This document shows, in pieces, positions 21,895 to 33,500 of a DNA stretch of 64,000 nt; positions within the stretch are counted from its first letter, which is position 1, and each line of letters begins with the position of its first letter. The stretch comes from Tigriopus japonicus (taxonomy: Eukaryota > Arthropoda > Copepoda > Harpacticoida > Harpacticidae): the NCBI GenBank assembly GCA_010645155.1, contig CM021313.1, positions 4,643,542 through 4,707,541 of the forward strand. Reading direction: 5' to 3'. The notes under the pieces were generated by a model. That model worked only from the letters and a program-made list of their open reading frames with translations. It was not told the DNA's origin and did no database searches. The position numbers were made by a program, and so were the translations under genes.

Positions 21895-24800
21895 GATCAC
21901 AGGTTCGATTTTCCCCTTAGCACTTTAATGGTGGTTGTCGAAAACACAATCCTCAAGGTTTGTTTACTCTTTGGTGTCAGCTGTAGCTGATAAGGGTTGC
22001 CATTTGGCGACTTTGGTAAGGGGTTTGGCTGAGATATTTTTACACATTTGTAAGATGAACTATTTGTTCAAAGCGGTTTATAAGACTCCAGATAAGTGGT
22101 AGTTGCGCAGAATCGGTGATTAATGGTATGCTCAGGTAGCTTGTTTCAACCTAACATTCTCCAGAAAATGGGCAAATGTGTGACATCAGCTTTATGATGG
22201 TTATATTTCTTTTGTTTTACTCATAATTGGCTCATTGGTGGATCAAAAAAGATTGTAAGAAGAATAGAAACAGATTAATCAATGAAATTGTTCGATTTTA
22301 AATAGATGTTTGAGTGAATCATTTGACTCTTAAAAAATTAATTTCGCAACACTAGTCACGGTCACGACATAGGGCGACCTCTGTGTAGAAAGAAAAGTAA
22401 CGATGGAACAGTTTCACGGTGAATGTGCCAGATTAGGAAATTTTCCCAAAATGTTGGAAGGGCAGGGTTGGATTGGGAATTTTAAATTTTCTTTTAAAGG
22501 CTGGTAATTGCTAAAACGCCGACGAATTTAGGGTCCAGCCAAAAAACCTACTTTTCAAGTACTAACACAAAGCACGGCAGTAACAAGGAGTAATTTAGAG
22601 TTTGGTTGCAATTCAATTCAAAATAGTAAACGCAAATGAATCCCACCACTTGACGCTTGTTCTTATCAATAAACCAATGACATCAACTGAAAGGTTCTAA
22701 TGAAAAAGGAATAAGCGTTAATTTTACCAAAAGAAATCTTTTAAACATGCTTTTCTCATGCAATTTTTTCATGCCACTAAGCACTTGACAACATCATCAG
22801 TTCAGGAATGCAATTCTTTGGTCGAAATTTTCAGGTTTTCAACTCTTTTTGTATTTTGCTCGTCATCCTTGGGTTGTGAAACGCCTACTGAAACTAATAT
22901 TTGGTCAAAACCTCTTTTGGTATGGAAGTGATGAGAAAATTATAGATTTGGCACTTAACTTTCTCAATGCTTTGACTAGGAGCGGGTTCTTTTTAGGTAA
23001 AATCAGCAAAAAAATGGCTAGATAAACCCTATAGTTGGTTACTGTGTTGAAAAATGTCGAAATAGTCGGGGAAACAATTAAAACAGTTGGATGAGTTGGT
23101 GAAAATTTAGGGGCTATGGTATCCTAACAACATTTTGTGACAAATGTGTTTCATCACCATACTTCTGGTTCCCATTTCAATGGATAGTTTGTGAAAGAAT
23201 GAATATAAATAAAAACAGCTTCTTCTCAAAGACAAAAGCTAAGAAACGAAATCGTCAGAATTCAATTAAAAATTTGGAGAAGAGCGCATTTCCCAATGGT
23301 AAAAAAAGTTATTACTTTTTTTGAATTCATCAATTAACTCTAAAATAGTTAAAAAAATCCAAACAAGTTTAAGAAGTCGAAAAGTTGAAAGAGAACAAAA
23401 TATTGACAAAAATGAACATTTTCAGAGAATTGCGAAAAATCGTTGAATCATTACAAATTATGAAATAATTCAAACTTTTCAAAAATAACAAAATAGTTAG
23501 GAAATCATAGATCTACTCTTCTACTTTTGGGTTGGTGAGAGTAACATGGCATTGAACGGGATGAAATTCCGTCCAATGACTGACAGAAAAGTTGCTTAAA
23601 ACGAGATTCGACTGTATTGTCATTTTTGTGAGGCATGCCAAGAGACGTGAATGAGAAACTTAATGCGAATTTCGGTCAACGGCAAAAGGTTTCTTGAATT
23701 ATGACTTGCTATCAATATTCAGTATTCTCACATAGAGCAAACTGTTCTAAAAACTCTGGCAACACAAGTTTGAGATTTTTACAGGGCGTTGTTGGGAACA
23801 TCGTGAGGTATGCTGGAGAAGAATTCAGTGACCCGTACTCGAACTTTACTTTGCTGCACACAAAGCGCAAAAAAGACTAAACTCGAAAACAGTATATTTC
23901 ATTTCATTTCCTCGTGCCTTCAACAACTCACCTGATAAATTCAATTTACCTCGTACCATTTTGTTACCAAGCGCCAAAGCCAGAACTGACGAGACTCTTT
24001 CATTTCTAACTTTATTCGAGGGTCATGGTGGCCTGTTTAAAATGCAGGTAAGAAAGTACATTGTTCATTCTTGTTTCAAAAAGCTTTTTTTCAAATTTGT
24101 CCCGGAACATGCTTGTGCGATCATTGTGTGAATGAACACAATACGTCATGTGTATTGTTTGGGTCCATTCTCGGTTTGTGATAAATACATGGCGGTAAAT
24201 AAGTGGTTGTTCGAGGCCAAAAAGTTACCTTGTGTGGGGTCAAAATAGCGTTTTAAATGGAATTACATGATTTTCTTATTTATTCTTTACGATTTTAAGC
24301 ACAATAAAGCAATTTTCAACGATCGTCAGTTTTGGTTTAAAAAATGCTTAAGTAATCTTTCGGCTATCACATGCATTAAGTTATTGTTGTAAGACCAAAT
24401 TTCATGGATTCCTAATGCAACTACCATTTCACAATGAGTGTTCACATTAACATTATTCAAGTTAATTGTCAAAATATTTTTTTTACAGATTGACCTTAGG
24501 AAAAGCCTTAACAAATCATTCTTTTTCACCTTAGTGTGCACTTTCGTCTGCTATGGAAATCAAATCAATTTGTGCTTAGAAAATATTTTAGCGCTAAGAT
24601 TGTGTCAACACATCAAGAGGATTTCTTCCAAAATAGTGCCTTTTAATAAATCCGTTAAATATTTTCACATATCCTCCGCTGTTAATGCCATAACAATACT
24701 TGCTTTTAAAAACACGTTTGTTTGTCCACTTAGCCAAGAAAATTACGGAAATCTACTAGCAAAACCGTTGAAATAATCCGACTTCTGAGATGATTACACC

Positions 24801-24970
24801 AAAAACTTTTCACTTATTGATGAACATCCGATGGCATGCAATATTTGTTTCGGGTGAACAAAAGAACTTAAATATGAGGGCTCTTGACTTTCGTACTATG
24901 ATTCATTCTAAAAAAGAACAGCCAGTTTTTTCTCCGGTTTCATTCATGGATAAACAACGACGCCGATGGT
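21895..24970. other. Long intergenic stretch, no gene seen
   Basis: AT-rich DNA between the divergent NDUFB7 and cysteine-rich genes. ORFs of 60-110 codons occur at 24326-24984 but have no domain, codon bias or splice context. At 21990-22020 an AGGGTTGCCATTTGGCGA motif looks like a lone transposon end. Confidence 0.5.
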
Positions 24971-25012
24971 TTTCATTGCCATAGGGGAAAGACGACTTCC
25001 AACAAATCTGAG

Positions 25013-25019
25013 TATAAAA
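25013..25019 (+). promoter_or_regulatory. TATA box of the cysteine-rich secreted protein gene
   Basis: TATAAAA in GAGTATAAAAGCCC. Transcription would start near 25040-25050. A donor at 25072 (GAG/GTAAGA) and an acceptor ending at 25142 outline a 71-base intron in the 5' leader, so the ATG at 25144 is the second base-pair of codons in exon 2. Confidence 0.6.
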
Positions 25020-25143
25020 GCCCTTTTAGCCTTGTAGTCAAGTCATCAGTCAATAACGAACAGGTATTGAGGTAAGATTAGCCTATAACCACTAACAGCT
25101 ACTCGAAACCGGCTTATTTTCAAGGAAGATTAAATTCTTTAGG

Positions 25144-27259
25144 ATGAAAGCCATGACTCCCCTTGTCTTGGTGTTTTTATTGGCAAGTGCCGCAATAGCC
25201 CAACCACCAATAGCCAAATTAAGTGGTGGTCCACCTTCATTCCTACGTGATGGTCTCTTGAAGTTTATGGAGAGAGTTAACACTGCTTGTGAAGGATCCG
25301 AATTGGAATCTTGCAAATGCTTGACCAACGAAGAACACACTGGGATGTTCCAAACTGTGAAAGAGGTCCAGGAATGCAAACCAACCATCTGTAAGTGTGC
25401 GGATGGCTCCGAGATATCGCCCGCCCTTCCCGAATTTTTGAATAAAAAATCGACGAAACCTTTCGCCGTCACCCTAAAAGAGAAATTCGAACAAAGGGCC
25501 GCCTTGATCCGTGGAATCTGCGATGGAAATTTGCCTAAGGAATGTCCTTGCTCAGAGGACGATCAGGAGCCCATCATCCCCCCATTTGTCACACCCGAGG
25601 CTGTCCACAAATGCAATCCCAGCAAATGCATCTGCGAAAATGGGGACGAGGTGGACTTGCCCCAAACCCAGATCCGGGCAAAGCTCACTGAGCAGATTGA
25701 GGCTGTCAAGGCACTCTGTAAAGATGAAACGCCCGAAACGTGCACATGTGGCAATAACGATAAGATTGACTTCCAAAACCTCGTCAGGTCCGCCCAAAGT
25801 CTCTTGAATTGTCTCCCTGAAATTTGCACATGCACCGATGGAACCGACGTGTCTGTCCCAACCATTGAGCCTCCACCCTTTGCCCAACGAATGTTGCAAC
25901 GACTTCATGAAAAAATCACAACCATCTGTCCTGGTGAGCTACCAGCCCAAACTTGCAAGTGTTCCAACGAGAAATCCGGCATTGACACCCTGGAGAATGT
26001 GGACGATGTCAAGGATATCATTCGTTGCCGCCCTAATACTTGTACCTGTGAGGACGGATCCTCTGTGGAAATCGAGCAACCGGAAGCTCCCAAGTTCATG
26101 AAGGAACTGGTTGAGAAGTATGCCGATCAGTTGAATTCGCTCTGTAACGGCGAGATGCCGACCAAGTGTTCTTGTTCTGGAACGGATTTGGACGACATTC
26201 AAGGACCTTTTGAAGGCGGACTTGCCTTATTTATGTGTCAAGTTGACGAATGCACTTGCTCCAATGGAGATACACTCAAGCCAGAGCTTCCACCACTACC
26301 TACCTTTGACTCTGTGTCTACTTTCGTGACCAAACTTATGCCTCAGAGCATCTTGAGCGGATTGGTGGATTCAATTTGTCCAATGGAAGGGTCAAAGATT
26401 CAAGAATGTACTTGTCAAGACGACTCAGTTGTCCCAGCTCCTTTCAGTCCGCCCAAGATGATCCAATGTCAGCCCAAACAATGCAAATGTCAAGACCAAG
26501 AAGGCAATCAAGAACTGATCGACATGGAGGACCTGACTCAAAATCCTTTGGCTCCTTTCAAGCAACTCTCCAAGATCTGCAACGGAGCGGCGCCCACTTC
26601 TTGTCAATGCAGCAAGGACAACAAAGAGATTTCGCCGCCATTTTCAAACTTCATTGAGATTGCTTTAACTTGCGCCCCTGAAGTATGCTTGTGTGAAGAT
26701 CAATCTACCACTAAAGTGGAGATCCCTGCTTTCCTCAAAGCTTTGGTGGATAGGATCAAGGAGGGAGCTGATCCATCTGGTGCATTGGAGAGATTTCAGG
26801 AGCTCTGTGGTGGTGAGACCCCTGCCAAACTTACTTGTCAAGATGAATCTGAGGTGGATATGACTCTAGCTCTCCCCGTTATCATGTTCCAATGCAAGCC
26901 AAAGATGTACCAGTGTACACAGGACGGCGAAAAATTGCCTCTTCAGTTGTTTGGTTGCGAGAATGGTAAGTAACTTTCCTTTTTATGACGTTAGAAGCCA
27001 AGTAACCCTTTTTAAATTTGCTTTAACAGGTGGCCTACCTGGATGTGGTACCAATGACTTCGACCTCTCTTGTGGCAATGACCTCAAAATCACTCTTTTG
27101 AACATTCTTAAAGCTCACACAGGTGACTCTTGTGTTTGCGATGATGGAAATGCACCTCTCTGTATCAACACCAAAGAAGCTCCGAAATGTCCCAATGGCG
27201 AATCCGTCCAATTGGACATTGGACAACCACCTTCATTCCTCAAGAAATGTCAATTGTAA
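25144..27259 (+). CDS. Secreted protein with eight tandem cysteine-rich modules
   Basis: Two coding exons, 25144-26965 and 27030-27259, join in phase to give 683 residues. Residues 1-19 are a clear signal peptide (VLVFLLASAAIA). The mature part is eight repeats of about 65-80 residues. Each has the pattern C-x(6-8)-C-x-C, a spacer, then C-x4-C-x-C-x-DG, as in CKPTICKCADGS, CLPEICTCTDGT and CRPNTCTCEDGS. A Pro-x-Phe-Leu/Met stretch and a predicted helix start the next unit. The eighth unit has lost two cysteines (AKLTC, KMYQC). Exon 2 adds a variant module and stops at QPPSFLKKCQL, which is where a ninth helix would begin, echoing GGPPSFLRDGL at the N-terminus. Regular disulfides and secretion suggest an extracellular structural, adhesive or binding protein. 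I recognise no named family and assign no function. Confidence 0.85.
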
Positions 27260-28937
27260 AAAAGTTACCTTCACTCATATTCTGACCAATTATGCCTCAC
27301 AAAATATACTTCCAATATAACTACCGTGATCAATGTCTATCATTACCAATAAGCGGCCAAACAATAACTTAGATGAAGTGTGAACACGTGCAGATTTCCA
27401 TACTAGTTCCAATTATTCCACCGAAAAAATATCTGAGCTCAGAAAGCACATCCCTCACTCTATCCATCATATGCTGGGCTGTCCACAAGTTGTTACCAGA
27501 CAAATACAACGTTGGCTTTGGATATCTCATCGAACAATCGTTTTCATTCCTTTTTTATTGCTCCCAATGAAAAATGACGTCTCCATTGGAGAATCTAGAA
27601 ATTCGAATATTTTCAATTCCGCTCTTTGTGAGCCAACTTTTGGTCCGAGGGCAACAAAGGCGTCAAAAGTGGGAAATGGATTTGTTCCGCCGATTCTGTC
27701 ACAACAAAAGAAAAATCAAAACGAGATTATCCCTCTCCTATTTTACATCTTTATCCCGTCATCCAATTGTTTTCAAACACAAGGCTTCATTTAAACTTAT
27801 TACAAGTTAAATCATAAACCTAAATATGTGAGTGGAAAACAAGTCTTGATAAATTGATATTCGAGTTACATGAACTAGTTATCTTTGCTCATTCTTTTCA
27901 ATTCTCCATGGTTCACACGTGTTGGAGCAAGAACGAGAGATTAAATCATCTTCAGCATCTGCTAGTCACAAAATAGACAATCTAGGAGTCATCCAATGCA
28001 CATTGGATGGGATTAAAACTGACACGTTCCGAGGGAATCAATGGCAAAAAGCTAAGTTTCGCTAATCCGATTACTCCGACGAACGGGATCCACATCCACT
28101 ACTTTAAATGTTTCTACCCCTTATAAGTAGGTCTTTTTTTAAATCAAGGGAAGGGTAGTTTACATCAGAGAGTGATTGATAAATCCCTAATTGAGTGAAT
28201 GAATGAATGGTGCAGGAATTTCACAGTCAAAAGGCATGACCAAAAGAAAAGCCACAAGAGAAGGAAGGCGTCCGTATGTCCAAATGTGCAGCTGCTGAGG
28301 GTAAATTGGTCGCACTTTGGGCGAGGATGTCAGCTAGATTACCCAATGAGATACAGATGATTGAGCTCTCGCTCTCTTTCTCTCTCTTTCCCCCTCAATC
28401 TCTGGTTAGGAATCAATTACGTGTTCAAGTGAAGGTTAAACCCAAACTAAATGGATTGTTTGCTTTGATGCGACGAATGTGAAAAATATGACTTGTTTCG
28501 GAGAGCGCCAACGTACAGTCTTTTTCTGATAACTCCAGTACGAAAGTAAACTTATACTAATTTAATAAATGATTATTCTGTTGTTATTTTGCATGTCCCT
28601 TTAGCTTAGGGGTGCAGAAACGAACATTTCATGGATCATCTCTTTTCAAAATTGGAATTTTAATGGTCAATAAGCTAAAGCTTGTAAAGATCAAGACAAA
28701 TCGACATTCGGCGGAAACAATTTTAAGGCTGTTTAGAAGAAAAAACGCGAATAGACGAATTTAATTCTTATAATAACATAATTGAAATGACGGTAGTCAA
28801 CACTTTGGTTGCACAATACCGTTCTGACCAAGACTTTGTTATCGTTCACTCCTCATGAAAGACACGTAGCCCATTGAGTAAAAGATAAGAAGCCACCTAT
28901 TTTCCACTGCTTGGGTTAGCTGTTTGCCAAAGTTGCA
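27260..28937. other. Intergenic DNA between two secreted-protein genes
   Basis: No gene is recognisable. Overlapping short frames at 27373-27810 lack domains. A pyrimidine-rich stretch lies at 28365-28400. The right end must carry the promoter of the next gene, but no clear TATA box is visible. Confidence 0.5.
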
Positions 28938-30152
28938 ATGAAGATCTGCATAGGATTCTTGGTAAGTTATTCAAGCAATAAAATAACGGTTCGTTCTCCT
29001 CTTCCCTTCAAGTCTCTCATTTTTGTTCCAGCTTTTCTTGGTTGGCGTTCCATTTGGGCAATGTGGAATCAAGGAGGATCTTATTCCCGCAGCTGTTGCC
29101 TATTTTGAAGACCTCGATGAAAATTCATCATTGTGTCAAGAAATCGCGACGACATTCTTATCGTACCTATCAGAAAATGGTTTGGAAACCTGGGATAAAG
29201 CCACTCAAAAGGCCATTATTCGATTCAGGGAAGTTCACGACTCAGGTATGATTACATAAGAACCCCTGAATTGTATGGACAATGTGGCAAGTGATGACGA
29301 TTATGAATTACAGTGGGAGCAATATGATTGCCATCTTCCGCCAATGAGACCGTCCTTGTTTTAAGTAAACCATGTTTTTCAATTTCTACTCTAATCAAAT
29401 GCATGAGTGAGAAGTTATTCCCTATCAAATATATGTTAATAATTGAGCATGAAGCGAATGAACTCGCCCTGTTCTTGCAAAACATTACGAAAAGAGGACT
29501 AGCCCATTCATTCAATGTAGGATTTTGCCTGTGTTATTTGATTGACTGGAAAATTGAAATATTTACCTTGCAGTCTACTCAGATCCTATCGTTTTGTTCC
29601 TACTGAAAATCATAATTTTATCGCTAGCCTTGACGTCCAGAAAGTTAAATTTAAAATGAAATAACCATGACATGCTCGATTCAAAATTAAAATTTCTCTA
29701 TTATAGCCAAGCTAAAATCAGGATCGGAGGCCTGTACAGCTGCCAAAGACAAGTTCCAAGAACTTATGAAAAACCCAGAACAATCGGATATTATCCTGGA
29801 ATCCTTGCTTGCATTTGTGGAGAGCACTGCAGAAATTGAGCCGTGTTCTTTCGGCATCAAGCAGTTTTTACTTAGCATCAAGTAAGTACTCTCTAATAAA
29901 TTGCATTTTACCAATTATTTCATAAATCAAGTTAAAAACTCTTCCAGGGAACATGGACCTCAAGTTTATGAGGATGAAGGTGTGTTCGAGCAAATATTCT
30001 CTGCTTCCAGTCAACAGTTCATCATGGCCTCGATGGAACCAACAGCTTTATACACCAAACGATGTAGCAATGGAGGCATGTTGGTCCATAAAATGTTTTC
30101 GGATGTCATTACCAAAACAATGAAATTAACAAATACCAAAACTGAATTGTAA
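28938..30152 (+). CDS. Small secreted protein of unknown family, 205 residues
   Basis: Four exons join in phase: 28938-28961, 29032-29245, 29707-29881 and 29948-30152. The first exon encodes only eight residues. Together with exon 2 it makes a signal peptide (CIGFLLFLVGVPFGQC, cleavage near residue 19). The mature protein looks helical, with four cysteines spread out (SSLC, EACT, EPCS, KRCS), enough for two disulfides. A possible N-glycosylation site, NSS, is at 39. There are no transmembrane helices after the signal. I do not recognise a family. Saposin-like or odorant-binding-like folds are conceivable from the helix/cysteine pattern but nothing proves them. It lies 1.7 kb downstream of the cysteine-rich gene in the same orientation. 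There is no sequence similarity between the two. Confidence 0.75.
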
Positions 30153-30527
30153 ATGTTGCTTCAAAAAAACTAAAAGCATTCTTGCCTTATTCTGGAAAAC
30201 GTTGAATCAGGATCCATAGCTTTGATTGAAGGAAAAGGGGATCCGCGCAAGCTGACGCCTTTCTGGAACAGATTTTGGCGCCAAAAGGGAGGAGTCTCTT
30301 CTCATTCCAGTCTTTGGCGCCCCAAAGACCAAAGAGGAAAGAAGAAGGGAAGAAGTTGGTTGACGAAATGGCGGGAACAGAGAGGGAAGAGAAGGGCACA
30401 AGAAGTCAAACACTCGGGAACATGTGTTGCATCCCTGCCATTAGTACCATAAGTTGTTCCAAAAGGGGAACAACTTCCGAGACTCCAGGAATTTCTAGGG
30501 AACATCTAGAGTTTTAGATTTTTAAAT

Positions 30528-33500
30528 ATGACGACGGATAGTGTTCAAAGCTCTACTGTGTGCTCGTCTACAACGCCCAATCATGCTTCTTCATCGAATG
30601 GGTTTTCTGGGGATTACCCCACCTCACATCAAAATCATCATGCTCATGGGCCAAATCCGATCGTGTGGGATCATTTGGCTAATTCTGAATTAGGATATGA
30701 GTTGGCTGCCACTTCCGGTAAGCAAAGTTACTTCATGCAAGGATCAATGAACTAACTTGAATAATGTTTGAATCTGATAATATTTTTCACCAGCGGCCAT
30801 CCCTATCATATCTTTTAACTAAATACTTAAAAAGTCCCTCTCAACTTCCCTTTTGTCTTATTTCTGCTCTTGAAAAATGTGGGTTCCGAGTTCGGCCTAA
30901 TACTTGTGCTAAACTTCTATCGTACAAAGTAGAACTTGAAATTTTGTGAAAAAACTCATCAATTGGGCTTCACAAAAGATACAAATAAAGACGACAAAAA
31001 ATTACATCAAAAAATATCAAAAAACGCAAAAGTGCAAAACAATTTATTTGTTAACAGTTGGACTACATTGGATTTCCATTTGTACATAAATCCTTCTCTA
31101 AAAGTAGCTCCATTACGAAAGAAAAAAAGGAAAAATTGCTCATTAATAATGATCTAATAGGTTAAAAAATGCTAAAAATGTGGCTGTTTTCAACAGTACG
31201 GAATTAAATATTTTATTGAATCTTTTGCACTTCAAAAGTGTAATATAGAGTAAGAGAAAAAGAGTTTAGTAAAGAAAGTGATGCCATGAAGAGAACAAAC
31301 CTATTGAGGGCTTAAGCATTTCATTCCTAAAACACGGATTTTCATACCCTCGACATTGTATGCTATTGAAGTAAAATTTTGTATTCTGGACCTGAAATGC
31401 CTACACCTAGAACAGATTACAGTGAAAAGTTATGCCATTTCAAAGCTACATATGTAAGTACTGAATACAACATAAAATGAATAAGTTCCACCTTTTGGGA
31501 TGGAAATACCAGAAATTGTAAGGTTGTGCATTAAGTTTAAAAAGCACAATTCCTTGTTCAAATGTTCAATTGAGTTGGCAATTGCAGTATAAACTCTTCA
31601 TAACACTAAACCCTAACTCACGACACTCAAGAAGTACTGAATTTTCTGGAGTTAGCGCTAGTGATGAGGATTATGATATGCTTATGTTGAGTCTCTTACG
31701 CATTGCAATTTGGGACTAGATCAAATGTTGAAGTCAAAAGTTTGGTCTCTCAAATCTCAGTGGTAATTTTATAACAAACTATTGAACTTGCCCTTTTTAG
31801 TACCTATTTTACCACAAAAGGGCGAGCTCATTCATATTTAAACCTCTTCAGTACACAAGTTTGGGCAGGCTCAACTTTTCTAGCCTACTATTCCAGGATA
31901 TTCAGTGCTTCTAATGTCACGCTGTGTTTCGAATGGACTTTATAGGTTTGAATCGAAATACCCAATAACGTCTTGGTATTTTTTGGACCCACAATTCAAT
32001 GGGGAAACAACTTCACTTTTCCTATATCTTATAAGTTTTGGTCGAGGAAAAATTTATATAACTAAAAACCTATTAACAATAACATATTTTCGAAAAGCTA
32101 TTTAATCCAAATTAAGAGACCATACCGGGTGCAGTTACCTTTTGAATTGAAACTGAATAAGAATATATTCCTCAACAGCTGAGTTCTTTGGGGTTGAATG
32201 GTCCAATTTCTACCCCATAAGGGCTGAAAAACGCGTCAGTTATATAAAAAAAACAAGTTCCAAATATTATATAAAACTTTTAAATGTTGCAAAAGAAAAT
32301 GAAATTTTTTGAGTTGTGAAGTAGGAGCTGATCCTCTAACAGCATTTAAGGCAGGATTGGACAAATTCTTAAATACTATTCCTGACCAACCCACTATTCA
32401 AGGGTTGTACAGATCTGCCAACAGTAACTCATTGGTAGATCAAATTTCATATAAACATTAATTATTGAAACTATAATAATGATTAACTCTCTTTACAGGG
32501 AATCCCATTCCTTGTAGCGGTATTGAAAAATCCGCCCCCCCCCCAAAAAAAAAGAGATATATGTCAAAATAGCTCAAAATAATCTTAAAATGCTTTGAAA
32601 ATAATATTTTTGGAAAACATATTTCATAACTTTTAAGGGCAGACTTTGTTGTGTGTTCAACAAAAATTACAAAGAAACGTGTCAAACAGACTCATTCTCA
32701 AATTTACTCTTTCTTGAAGGACCATGTTCAAAATGGACTAAAATCGAAACTTGAAACATCAACCATTTGTTTCCAAATTTGCAAGGATTACCCAACTTTG
32801 CGTTTCTTTGATATTGTGATAGATTTTTATCGCAAAATGTATTGTAAGTGCTTCTTAAGAAAATTACTTCTTATTTCTGTGGCGTTCACTTAGCTAAACC
32901 CCAAGGTAGAAGATGGGACAGAAGTCAGGTTAGACTTCTCGGTTTCTTTATGTTCACCCCAAATTTGGCTTTAAAAAGTTGATCCATTCATATCCAAACT
33001 ACTGCAGACTCACTCCACTTTGGTTGGCTCAGATGAAACTGTAACCTACGTTCTTTGCTCTCTACTAGGAATTATTATAATCATTGTTCTCGCTCTATTT
33101 TACAGAAATGATATCCTTTTTTACGTGTTTATGTTAGAGTAAAGAAATGAAACTTACTCTCCCACTGTTTCTGTTTCCAAAATTTAATATAGCTACAACA
33201 GCTCCATTGAAAAACTCCGTTAAACCAAAAATACAGAATCTGCTCTACGCTACCAAGATCATTTTGATAATTTCGTCATTTCCATCCCCTCCTTAACAAT
33301 TAGCTTATATTAGCCAAAAATGGAGCGTAACACATATATTTGCACGTCAATTTCATATTTTTTTCAGCTTGGGGGGCTAATCCAGCCACTCTGGCCGAGC
33401 AATACCACCGACTCTGGGACCAACACCACAACAACTCCCTCCATCACCATCACCATTCCCACAATCATTTCCAACCAGAGGCTATTTTACCTCCCCTGGG

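Noticed and set aside
24326..24984. Frames of 64-112 codons upstream of the cysteine-rich gene
   Set aside because: No domain, signal, codon bias or splice context, and they overlap one another on both strands.
29252..29606. Frames in the intron of the 205-residue secreted protein
   Set aside because: The splice sites at 29246 and 29706 keep phase across this stretch, so it is intronic.
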